The notes under the pieces were generated by a model. It was not told the origin of the DNA, did not search any database, and was given only the letters and a program-made list of their open reading frames with translations. The translations under genes were made by a program, and so were the position numbers. A stretch of DNA of 64,000 nt from Isoetes taiwanensis (taxonomy: Eukaryota; Streptophyta; Lycopodiopsida; Isoetales; Isoetaceae): positions 4,674,567 through 4,738,566 of the forward strand of contig JAJEKV010000028.1 in NCBI GenBank assembly GCA_021234155.1, read 5' to 3'. Positions 45,999 through 54,912 of this stretch are shown piece after piece; within the stretch, counting starts at the first letter, position 1; each line of letters begins with the position of its first letter.

Positions 45999-46607
45999 TG
46001 TTAGTCTGTGCCTCACAGTGCGGGGACTATTCATCACATCACAACAGGGACCAGGTCAAGCTCAAGGATCCTCGATCAGCCCCGGGTTAAAACCATCAAA
46101 GGCTTCGGCCTGCGAATTGCAGCCATCAAAGGCTCGTGAGAAGACCAGCGGCCCACCCAGCGGTCAAAGCTGCGTCCGATCAACAAGCTTCTCGGACAAG
46201 TGATGACCCGTCCGCCCGTGTCGGCGTCCGGCGTGATTCTAAGCATTTCAAGAGGCACCAACCATTCACCTGTCCGGCCTACTTCCGAGTCGGCACCGAG
46301 ATCGGTCAGTGTCTATATATTGGGCCCAAGGCCATTGTACTATATATATGAGTAGAGCTAGCATATGATGGCTAGATGAGTTTTGAGTCTTGTCTCCTTT
46401 CAGTTTTTCTCTCTATTGCGAGAGCTCATGTATGTTCATCATTGATATCAAGGAAGCTTATCATTTTCCTCTCATTTGTTCTGTTTTCTTCTTCTTCTTC
46501 TCTTCTTGCAAATCCCGCGTGACATAGTCCCCCGGACTCTCCTGTTAGATCCACGGGTCCTCACAGAGGGCTGTCTTCCAGGAGTTCCCGAACCCAGACC
46601 CCAAACA
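45999..46607 (+). repeat. 3' LTR of the Ty3 element
   Basis: TGTTAG...CCAAACA, followed by ATGAG. It pairs with 27759-28363; differences concentrate in the CG-rich first half. Confidence 0.9.
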
Positions 46608-46612
46608 ATGAG
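46608..46612. other. Ty3 target-site duplication, right copy
   Basis: ATGAG, identical to 27754-27758. Confidence 0.85.
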
Positions 46613-48600
46613 TGTGGCCTACAAGTAAGAAACCGAGCTTCACTTTTCTAAAGATCCCTAGCTCCACTAACATAGCACAATATGCAAAGAGTGTTTGATT
46701 CTTGTTCTCCCTTGTAGTGTTGTCAAGTTGCAGGTAAAGCACTGGTGGTAATTGCTCTTGCTCGCACAGGACCTTGTTAAGAATTGTAATTGTGAGGTTC
46801 GGGTCACCATGCAAGTTTGGATATGTCAAAAATACTTTTCCTTTAGACTTCCTTTGAAGACCATAGCTCCTACAAGGTGGACCTTAACAAAACATTCCTC
46901 TGGCACATCTTTAGGAATGTTCAAGAAATGTGTAGAGTAGAGTTTTTTTTTTTTTTGTCCATTCCATCAATCACAATGTATATATTGCGTGGGACGCTCA
47001 AGAGCTTTTTTTTTACTGTTTGGCAAGCTTTCTTCTCTCTGCTTGCTTGTTGTTCACACGATGTCCGGCAAGGTTACGTTGCAACAATATCGTAGAGAAG
47101 AAATAAGGTCAAAGCATTTTCTTTAAAACAAGTGAGAGATTGGAGAACATGAGCTTACTTCTTTTCGACCTCTATCTTTGCGTTTCTCTTTGACTTTTTA
47201 ATTACGCACACCTTGAGCAAACAGGACATTCTATGTCTCACGAATTTTCACTAAACCGAATTCACTTTTCCACAGTCGGGTGAAGTGTGAGTAAGAGATG
47301 TCAAGCCGAGTGCAAGTCTCTTTGTACTCATTAAAAACATCTTTTTGGTGATGTTATCGGTTAAATGATACATGTTGTTTATTAGGCGACTTCTCACATG
47401 TTTCTCTAAAATATTTCTCCATCCATGACACAAACAAGAAGGGCATGCATGGTTACAACTCTTCTTGGTCCACAATGATCATCAATTGCTGGATTTTTGT
47501 CTAGTCTTTTGTGTATTGTAGACATTTCGGTGGACCCTAAACGGTGGACAACCATAAAAGCATTTCGCAAACTTCTTGACGGTTAATGTAGTGCAAGAAG
47601 GTGTTGTGGTCTGGTCTTACATGATAGGCCAAGTAGGCATTCTCGTCAGCCAATGTCATTGAACCGTAGTTGTCTCTAATTGCTCGTAATTTAGACATGT
47701 TAAATTTGTTGATGCAACCCAATGAGCAGCATTTACTTCTTAAAAAGTCTTCTCATTTTATGCTCGCCCATAAGGTTTCTTCTTCTTCTGAGGGATCATG
47801 CTCTCAAACCATAATCCACCTTGAATTTCTTGGTGGACTGGCTAGAGAATGTGTAATCTCGTTGCACTTAGCTGGTGTCTTCATCTTCCGAAGAGAGTTC
47901 TACTCAGGGGTGACCTCCTCTCGCCCTTAGTGGTGTGCTTGTAGAGGAGAACAAACCACGGAAGTCAGTACCCTGGATAAGGCGGAGGTGCAAAAGTTGA
48001 ATGAAGGAGATGGGCCACCATATGATGTGCCAAATAAAAGTTGTTGTAGCGTCTTCCACAGAAGTTCGTTCAAACATATCTCTTATAGCGGACCGAAATT
48101 ACGCAAACCCATGTGTCACCACGCTTGTGTGAAAAGGAGTAGATGCCGCAGGTCGCTCTTCATTTGTATTGAAATCGCGGTGGAGAAGCGATGGAGAATC
48201 TCGCAGCCTTGAACGTCTTTGTATTCCCGCATGTGTAAGTGAAGATGGAGAAACAACAAACCACGGAGGTAGTCCATTCCAAAAAATTTCTTTGAGGTCG
48301 AGCCATTGTAGTGTCGGGGATGGTACAAAATGGTGGTGGAAGATTGCTACGATGCAACGGTGAGGCTTTGAAAGGAGGTGGCAGCCGGTTTCCTACTGGA
48401 CTTGGAGAGGGTTGGAAAGGTGGTGGCAGTCTACTAGTTACTAGACTCGGAGTGTCTTCGAGAAGCAACAAAGACCTTGTCGAGGTAGGTGTTGAAGAAG
48501 CATCTCCGTCTTGTGTTCCATCCGGCAGAGAGGTACTTGGGCAAACAAATGGTGGTGGAAGTTTGTTCACGAAGCGGTTAACCATGTCAAACAACTGCAA
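46613..48600 (-). pseudogene. DUF7869-family gene, 5' half (transposase-like)
   Basis: Read on the minus strand, the gene starts near 48600 with a Pro-rich leader carrying repeated LPPPF. It continues with a Cys-containing block (CCSLGCINKFN, then LRAIRDNYGSMTLADENAYL, about 47537-47730), FNEYKETCTRLDISYSHFTR (about 47270-47340), VIDGMD (46957-46974), VFLTYPNLHGDPN, LPPVLYLQLDN, ENKN (46699-46710) and GIFRKVKLGFLLVGHTH, where the Ty3 insertion cuts it. VIDGMD, the LDN...ENKN pair and GHTH.D.ID are hallmarks I associate with DUF7869 proteins; their catalytic activity is not established as far as I know, though a nuclease/transposase role is plausible. A 14-T run at 46943-46956 disrupts the frame. 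Several frames are needed, so exon limits are approximate. Confidence 0.62.
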
Positions 48601-48920
48601 AAAATTGTGGGCTTGTTAGTAAGTCACAAGTCGATTGGACTAATGGTATTCGAGAATACAAATGCTATTCCGGAATAGTATTTTGTGTGCAGCATTTGCT
48701 GTGTGTGTGCAAAGATGCTATTCTAGAATACACTTGTCCAGAGTGTTTGGACAAGACGTATTCCGCATCACATAGAAAAACACAACTGACAGTGGCCTAC
48801 CTTTAAAAAGGAAAATCGAGCGCCTCAGTTGCGTATTCCGCTTTCAGAGATTTAGTCGCCAGCCCGAGCGCCTTCCGATCAATATACATTTGCTGTATTC
48901 CGATTTACATAGTGAAAACA
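48601..48920. promoter_or_regulatory. Bidirectional promoter region with TATTC..GAATA palindromes
   Basis: This interval separates the starts of the DUF7869 gene (minus) and the ParB-methyltransferase gene (plus). It contains TATTCGAGAATA (about 48649), TATTCCGGAATA (about 48664) and TATTCTAGAATA (about 48720), and half-site forms CGTATTCCG (about 48750 and 48834) and TGTATTCCG (about 48893). CCTTTAAAAAGG at about 48802 is a TATA-like candidate for the plus-strand gene. The same palindrome recurs in that gene's introns, suggesting a shared regulatory or binding function. Confidence 0.5.
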
Positions 48921-51900
48921 ATGGACAGGTAAGCATGTAAAGTACATAGTACGTCTTTCTTTTGTTTCCTGATTTGCTTTTGTAGGCCAAAGTGTATTCC
49001 AGAATACACTTTGCCCATCTGGCGAAGAATACACTTTGCCCGTCGGGTGAAGTGCAAAGTGTACACTTTACACTACGCCTGAAGGGCAAAGTGTATTCCG
49101 GATTACACTTTGCACTTCGTCAGTACGCAAAGTGTATCCCGGAATACATTTTGCTCTTCGCCAGATGGGCAAAGTGTATTCCGGAATACACTTTGCACTT
49201 TGCCAGTAAGCAAAGTGTATTCCGGAATACACGTTGCTTGTCTTTTTGAGAACACTTGTTTTTTTGCACTTGAATCACACACTTTTTAGCTGAAACAGAC
49301 CACTTTTTAGGTTAAAAATAACACTTTCGAGTCCAATTAAGGCACAAGAAATTGACTTAGAGTGACAATATTTTTGTTTGTTTTCCTGTATTTTTCTGGC
49401 CTTTAGGGCACAAGATTAGTAAATGTTATTCTAGAATACAGTTTTCGTTTGAAATTCTGTCTTAACGTGGTTGTTTTAAACCTTTTAGTGGTAGGGAAGA
49501 AGGAAGCAAGAGGGCATCAAAGAAATCTCATAAGCCTAAGCGTCCACACCCTCAAAAGCACACCGCTGACACGGACGAGCCTGCTATTTACGAAAACTTT
49601 CAAACGCAATGGTTCGTAACCAGGGGTGCAGATGGAAAATACAGCACACTGACGTTCTTGTACGTCTGTAAAAGTGCTGGGAACAAAAGGTACGCCGATT
49701 CCGAGTTTGTAAACCTTGGGACAATAAAAGATGTCTCCGAGGTTGCCGGACAAGGAGGTCAGGTGGGGAGGCTATCCTTCAAGACCTCCCAAGGCTTCAT
49801 TGTTGTGGACATCGCATTCTTTAGAATTGTCAGTGTGCAACCACAGGCACTGTACAAATTCTTTTCACACTACCGGACAAAACGAAGCCTGTGTTCAGTA
49901 ATTAGACAGGTTTGTTCCAGTACAAGCGAGGACTTTCCTGTCAGTGAGTCCGAGCATTCAGATGGAGAAAGGTCACAATCACCACCTTCTGCTAGTTCTT
50001 CAGGGAGGTCATCAGATGGAGGTTCCCAGGAACAAGACGATGAAGAACCCCCTGAGCGGCCAAAGAAACTTAGCAGGCCAAGGGCAACCGTAGCTGCTAA
50101 AGAACCAAAAAAGCGAAAAGTACAGCAGCTTGAAATTACAGAAGTCCCCGAGGAAAGCTCAAAAAAACAAAAGGGAAAAGGAAAAGCTCCCGGGGTTGCA
50201 ATAAAGGAAAAGAAGGTTGATAAGACCTCTGAAAGAATGGAGGTTATTAATAGAGAAAAATTTGCACAAGGGGTGATTTATCTTCCTGTGACTAGCATGA
50301 AGCTGCCCCCAAAGAATGAGTCTGGCGAAAGGCCGCTTCAAGTTCGAAAAATTTATGCCGACCACTTAAGGAACTTGAAGGACAGAATTAGGAGCAATCC
50401 AAATGCTCATGTGGCCCCAATAGTTGTCCTTGTTGACAGGGAGCAGTGCAAAACCCCCCAGGAATATGACAGAGAAAACGCAGAAACATACACTCACTAC
50501 GTCTTGGGAGGAAATCATAGCTTCAAGGCAAGAAGGCAGCTGTACAAAGAAAAGAATAACCCCAGGTACCTCTCTGTCTTGTGCGCAGTTTACTGTGGTC
50601 TCACCGACGAGGAAGCAAAAATCGTTGCCAACACCCATAATGCTGACAACGAGTACAAATTAAAGATGAGCTTCGTCGACAAGATCCGATTTATGCACAG
50701 AGAGTACATGATTTTTAAGGAAAAATATGGAGAAGATTTGAAGAAACCGGCATACTCGTTAGAACTGAAGGAAGCGTGCGCTGTGGAGTGCTGCCTTAAG
50801 TACGATGAAGCTAATAAATGGCAGTCTCTCATACCGCATGACAACTGGTTTCAACTAGCCTTCAGAGACGGCAGGGTAAGTTTCTTTTGTATTCTGGAAT
50901 AACCATGCAGAAACTAACCCTGTTTGTTACCGTGCAGATATGGGACCTACAAAACAAAATTTTTACCATGTTCGAGCGTGGTGAATTAAAAAGTAAAGGA
51001 AAGGTCTCCGAAAAAGAAAGAAGAAAGGTTCGGCGTCCCGAAGGAAATGATTTATCCCGCGGTTCGGAGAGAAATGCGGGCTTTTTACGCATGGACATAC
51101 TAGAAAGGCTACTGCGAAAGGTCGTTGATAAAGAGTTTACGCCGAAGAAATGTCCAAGGAACGCACAAATAAGAACGCGGAGAACTTTCGTTTAAATTTT
51201 CCTTCCGTGAGCAAGAAATGTTTTTTACAATACGTTCTGGCTCAGTCTGTAAGGTGAGATGCCTTTCGAAACACACTTTTGTTTTTCGGGAAGCCAAGGT
51301 GTATTCCGGAATACACTTTGTTTGGTAATCCAATGTTCCCGTATACACTTTGGCTTACAAACCAAAGCAAAAGTGTATTCGGAATACACTTTTTGTTGAG
51401 CGTAAAGCAAAAGTGTATTCCATAATACACTTTTTGCTTGAACATAAAGCAAAGTGTGTATTCGAATACACTTTTGCTTCAACGTAAACCGGTGGTGTAT
51501 TCCGAATACACTTTTGCTTTTCGCTTGTAAGACAAAGGTTATTCCGAATACACTTTGGCTTTTTCTTGGTGCTTTAAACTTCCTAGAAAAACAATACTCA
51601 ACTTGTTCAATTGTTATTGACTTCCAGCCAGAAAAATGTTATTACGTGCCAAACATGTTTAATGGAGCAGTTAAACGTGGACAGCTGGGACAGATGTAAA
51701 GAGCTCTATCCCATAGCAACTTCCGACGAGCGTATTATTCAATATGCTCCAAATTTTGAGGGCTGGGTACGTCTTTTTCCTGTTTTTCTTTTGTGATGCC
51801 TCGCCAACATCATTTACTAACGAGCAAGAAGAAGAACAAGGACCTACCAGAAGGTTTTATGCACCTGGTAAGGACAGCCAGAGAAGAGAGGACTCTAGCG

Positions 51901-53035
51901 GATAGGTGTATTGTTGATGTTGAGCCGTCCAACTACAAGAGGTTTTCCATGTTTGATCAAAATAACTTTTATTCTATCATTCATGGGGACTGCACTAAGT
52001 TGGCTGGAAGTATAAAGCCATAAGATTTTACTTTGGTCATAGCAGACTTGCCGTATGGGTTTAAGCTGAAGGATAGCCGCTACGACGATCAGCCATTCAA
52101 AAACTCTGAATTTAATGCTTTCGTCGATGGAATTAAGCAGGTTACCACAGCAAAACACTGGCGTCTTGTTGTGTTCCACTCCAGCATGCAATCCGGACTT
52201 GTGGAAGCTACTTTCAAGAACCACTTCGGTTCTCCTGTGCAAGCCGGTTACGAAAATATGGTCTGGTGAGTTCTCTCTTTCAAGTTTTGAGTCATTGTTG
52301 CAGTTGTAACTCGTCATGTTCTATTCTGGAATACGTACTTACTATTCTGGAATACGATCTTGCAGGTACAAAACTAATATTAACTACCATGGTGGAGGAC
52401 CGAGGCTGCTGAGCAAGGTTGAGTATCTCCATTTAGCTTACTGGAGTTTCGACGGGAAGCGTACCATGGAGCACTTTAACACAGCAGCCTGCCAAAATTT
52501 TTCTAACGTCCTAGAGTTCCCAGCAGTACTACAGAAGCTCCAAGACCCAAGTGCACAAGGCAAAATTGTGAATCATTACCAGAAGCCACAGAAGCTAATT
52601 AACTATATTCTGGATATGTTTTCACGTCCAAGAGATTGGGTCCTAGATGCTTTCTCTGGCTCTGGTACCACAATAGCATGTGCACTTAAAAAGGGCCGTA
52701 ATTGTGTTGCTGTTGACATTGACAAAGAGGCTGTAGACTTTATTAAGATCTGTTGTTATGCTCTACCAACTCTACCAGATGAAAATCAAGAGTTGGGAGC
52801 CAAATCATCATCAGATTTTGCCAAGATGACATCTTCTGAGATACAACCTCCTTTCACAAGCTCTCTGGAAGATGAAGCTACCTTTGCAGAGCTCAAAGAA
52901 GTAGCTCTGGCTACTATTCCTGAAGAGACTGTTGACACCAACATAGATAAAACCGTGACAAAGGAGCAAACTGTAGAGATAGAAAAAGGTGAGACGAGCA
53001 AACCAAACGCTGAAGACTTCGATTTAGACCTCTGA
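48921..53035 (+). CDS. ParB-like domain fused to a beta-class amino DNA methyltransferase (six exons)
   Basis: Exons, all with GT-AG borders: 48921-48928 (ATGGACAG), 49489-50875, 50938-51253, 51628-51766, about 51829-52265, 52366-53035. Phases agree at every junction, giving about 985 residues, except that exon 3 needs one extra base between 51131 and 51193. Domains: basic N-terminus (KRASKKSHKPKRPH), a region at 25-140 of unknown fold, a low-complexity linker with an NLS-like EPKKRKVQ (about 208-215), a ParB/sulfiredoxin-like domain (about 260-360: VIYLPVTSMKLP, HVAPIVVLVD, YVLGGNHSFKARRQL), a linker with a CQTC pair, methyltransferase motif IV ADLPYG (about 690), the HYQKPQKLI block, and motif I LDAFSGSGTT (about 857-864). 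Motif IV before motif I is the beta order; such enzymes make N6-methyladenine or N4-methylcytosine. An in-frame TAA (52021-52023) lies eight codons before DLPYG. This copy is therefore a probable recent pseudogene, unless both lesions are sequence errors. Confidence 0.75.
48986..49240. repeat. Palindrome array in intron 1 of the methyltransferase gene
   Basis: Five full palindromes centred on TATTCC-nGAATA, each flanked by GCAAAGTG and CACTTTGC arms, at about 48989-49014, 49086-49113, 49128-49154, 49168-49196 and 49210-49238, plus partial ones at about 49027 and 49055. Spacing is 40-60 bases. Several are self-complementary over 24-28 bases. A further TATTCTAGAATA lies at about 49429, still within intron 1. 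Confidence 0.8.
50889..50902. repeat. Single palindrome in intron 2
   Basis: GTATTCTGGAATAA within a 62-base intron (50876-50937). It is the same core as the arrays in introns 1 and 3, placed just after the donor. Confidence 0.7.
51285..51570. repeat. Palindrome array in intron 3 of the methyltransferase gene
   Basis: About seven copies with arms AAAGTG/CACTTT and variable centres: TATTCCGGAATA, TATTCGGAATA, TATTCCATAATA, TATTCGAATA, TATTCCGAATA and a degenerate form near 51538-51560. The whole intron is 374 bases (51254-51627), so the array fills most of it. Confidence 0.78.
52319..52356. repeat. Palindrome pair in intron 5
   Basis: Two copies of CTATTCTGGAATACG in tandem (spacing 22 bases) inside a 100-base intron (52266-52365). 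Intron 4 (51767-51828) is the only intron where I do not find the motif. Confidence 0.75.
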
Positions 53036-53104
53036 GTTAGTTTTTGCTAAATTATTTACTACTGGCTATAAAATAATGCCATATTTGATGTACTAAAAGA
53101 AATT

Positions 53105-53110
53105 AATAAA
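53105..53110 (+). terminator. Candidate polyadenylation signal of the methyltransferase gene
   Basis: AATAAA 70 bases after the stop, followed by a T-rich stretch. This is a short AT-rich 3' UTR, as expected before the right inverted repeat. Confidence 0.45.
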
Positions 53111-53199
53111 TTTTTTTATTTATTTTTTGCGTTTTTTTGACGTCCTCGAATTCATAGTAATATTTCTGGTGTATTAATGTCTGGAATTTTGCCATTTCC

Positions 53200-53370
53200 A
53201 AGTGCTCTATTCTACAAATGCAAGATCATCACTTCAAAAGGGCCCAAAATGCACGATAAAATATTTTGTTTCACTTCAAATCCCCAACTTTTTTTAAAAA
53301 TGATCATTTTTTAAATCCTGGTGTTTTTTTTAAGGGAATCTTTGAAACGGGAGTGATGCAACACTCCCGT
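53200..53370 (-). repeat. Right terminal inverted repeat
   Basis: Reading inward from 53370: ACGGGAG, then CAAAGATTCCCTT (53344-53332), an A-rich run and a TTTTGGGCCCTTTTGAAGTGA block (broken similarity to the left arm). The outermost 28 bases also form a local hairpin (AAACGGGAGTG and CACTCCCGTTT around ATGCAA) that the left end lacks. Confidence 0.65.
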
Positions 53371-53374
53371 TTAA

Positions 53375-54330
53375 TTTGCAATCGTGTTCTTATCAGAATC
53401 AGCATCGTTGCTAACATCAGACTCCAAATCGAATTCAGATGAACTCCCCCAGAATGCCAATAGACGCCAGAGCCATAGCAGCAATAAGTGTTACCTTCGA
53501 GAAAATCTGCAGTTCCCTTGCCTATCCACCATGTTGTCTGAAAGGTTTTCCCATATGCTTCCATCTATCCGCATGTTGCCACTGTTGGACCCAATTCTGC
53601 CCACTTTCAGTGTCCATTTTTAACCCCATAATAACAATCTTGAAGAAATTGTGAATTTTAAAACAGGATCCTGCAGGTAGCTCGTCCATAATTTGCATTA
53701 TTGTCCTTGGCTTCAGAACAATCTCATCAGGTAATCTGAACCTGGCAGCAGACGATCTTAATGCACATTCAGCAACAAACAAAAGAAATTTTGTATTCGA
53801 TTGACCATTATTCCTGCATTTCACTTGACTATCATAGATCCTCTGGCACAAATTCAAGTCAATGATTCATTTTCAACATATAAATGTTGAGGATACTTAG
53901 ACTATCAAGTTCTTTTACAGCAGCCCAGGGGCCTGCAAATCTATTTTCAAACTGAGATGCATCTCCTGAATACCCTACAGAAGAATTGCATATTTGTCAA
54001 AATCATGAAAGCTCTGCAAAGAGGGACAACATAACTTGTCTATGGCATCCTTCCTTTGGCAGCCCACAAACCATTAAAAATTTTCAGGGCAAGAATCCAT
54101 GCCGATACTGCAGAATCCTTTGCAACCCTCATATTCCATCGCTGTTGTTGTTGTAAGATCGAGCTTTTGGCACATCCTTCTCTGCTTCAACGACTGATGT
54201 TCAGCATCAAAGGAGCTCTAGATCCTGTGCCTACACCTAATGGGTCCATTGTTCCACCGTCGCTATCGGAATCCACCATAGTTGGGAGCTCAAAATGCCC
54301 CGACCATATTTTTCCCGACAAAGAGGAGGC
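53375..54330 (-). CDS. Possible multi-exon gene of unknown function
   Basis: Several plausible exons occur in order on the minus strand: a start region MVDSDSDGGTMDPLGVG (about 54280-54230), RWNMRVAKDSAVSAWILALK (about 54140-54080), YSGDASQFENRFAGPWAAVK (about 53970-53910), IYDSQVKCRNNGQSNTKFLL and RFRLPDEIVLKPRTIMQIMD (about 53850-53670), NMRIDGSIWENLSDNMVDRQ (about 53560-53500), and an acidic end DLESDVSNDADSDKN. The last stop codon overlaps the TTAA at the right border of the TIR element. I do not recognise the protein. Splice borders are uncertain and at least one stop interrupts the first block, so it could be a decayed gene. Confidence 0.33.
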
Positions 54331-54359
54331 AGGTTACTCCACACAAACAATACCCTAAA

Positions 54360-54912
54360 CTAAGAAAACCATCTCGAGTTCTAGCCTAATAATGACTTCA
54401 AGCAGAGGGACTTAGCGTGAGGATGGCCATGGGGTCGTTCGACAGAAGAGAAGGCAACCACACCACAATACGAAGGGTGAGATGACGCCCACGGTTACCC
54501 GGTTGAAACATCCACCATCCAGAATGCAGGTGACCGCCAGTTTACAGGTCACAATAGGTTTGGAGCAGTTACCAGCATATCCTAGGTATATTCCAGCATA
54601 TACTTAGGATATGCCAGAGACCCCACATAAGCAAGGGTTTGCCCCCCTAGGAGCAACCCAAAAACAATTGTTAACAAATACATGGGTAATACCGTAATAC
54701 GATATCGAAATTTCTTCCTAGTTACGGGGGGACCCAGGCAATGATTCATGGCTTTCGCCCAGGTGATCTGCATCTAATCTTTTGAAATATAATCTGGTAG
54801 AAAAGTTCTTTCATTTTCCATTTCTTACTGGCAGAAGTATGTAGAATAAGAGGATGGAGCAAAAATACATCTATAATGAGGTCGTATATGTCATAAATAT
54901 GGCCGTCGTACT
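54360..54912. other. Non-coding interval
   Basis: No gene seen. It contains a short inverted pair around 54575-54610 (ATATCCTAGGTATA / TATACTTAGGATAT) and ends at GGCCGTCGTACT, a possible duplication of 56108-56119. Confidence 0.35.

Larger units (their letters stand above)
27759..46607 (+). mobile_element. Ty3-type LTR retrotransposon with internal tandem duplication
   Basis: LTRs 27759-28363 and 45999-46607 begin TGTTAG and end CCAAACA, with ATGAG duplications outside. Inside, gag, CCHC, protease, RT, RNase H and integrase fragments occur in Ty3 order, followed by an extra ORF region. At 18.8 kb it is long because about 7.8 kb of the interior (29301-37085) is repeated in tandem (37086-44905). 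All frames are broken by many small differences. These cluster at CG/CHG sites, so part of the damage may be consensus error. Confidence 0.88.
26241..53370. mobile_element. TTAA-flanked TIR element carrying a DUF7869 gene and a ParB-methyltransferase gene
   Basis: The ends are inverted copies: TTAA-ACGGGAG at 26237-26247 and CTCCCGT-TTAA at 53364-53374, followed inward by CAAAGATTCCCTT (26283-26295) and its complement (53332-53344), with weaker similarity for another 80-100 bases. Inside are two divergent genes sharing a promoter region of about 320 bp: a DUF7869-family gene (minus) and a ParB/DNA-methyltransferase gene (plus). A Ty3 element of 18,849 bp plus its 5-bp duplication is inserted in the DUF7869 gene; without it the element is about 8.3 kb. 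TTAA on both sides fits a TTAA target-site duplication. That the two genes form one mobile unit is an inference from the TIRs, the divergent arrangement and the shared palindromic motif. Confidence 0.62.

Noticed and set aside
48986-49240. Regularly spaced palindromes resembling a CRISPR array
   Set aside because: Repeats are self-complementary, variable at the centre and separated by short, related spacers. They lie inside a GT-AG intron of a eukaryotic gene with no cas genes nearby.
49517-50844. Minus-strand frames over methyltransferase exon 2
   Set aside because: Antisense shadows of an exon whose plus-strand reading gives the ParB-like domain and fits the splice phases.
50876-50902. Open frame continuing past exon 2 (ending SFFCILE)
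   Set aside because: It reads through a GTAAGT donor into a short intron; splicing to 50938 keeps phase and continues the protein.
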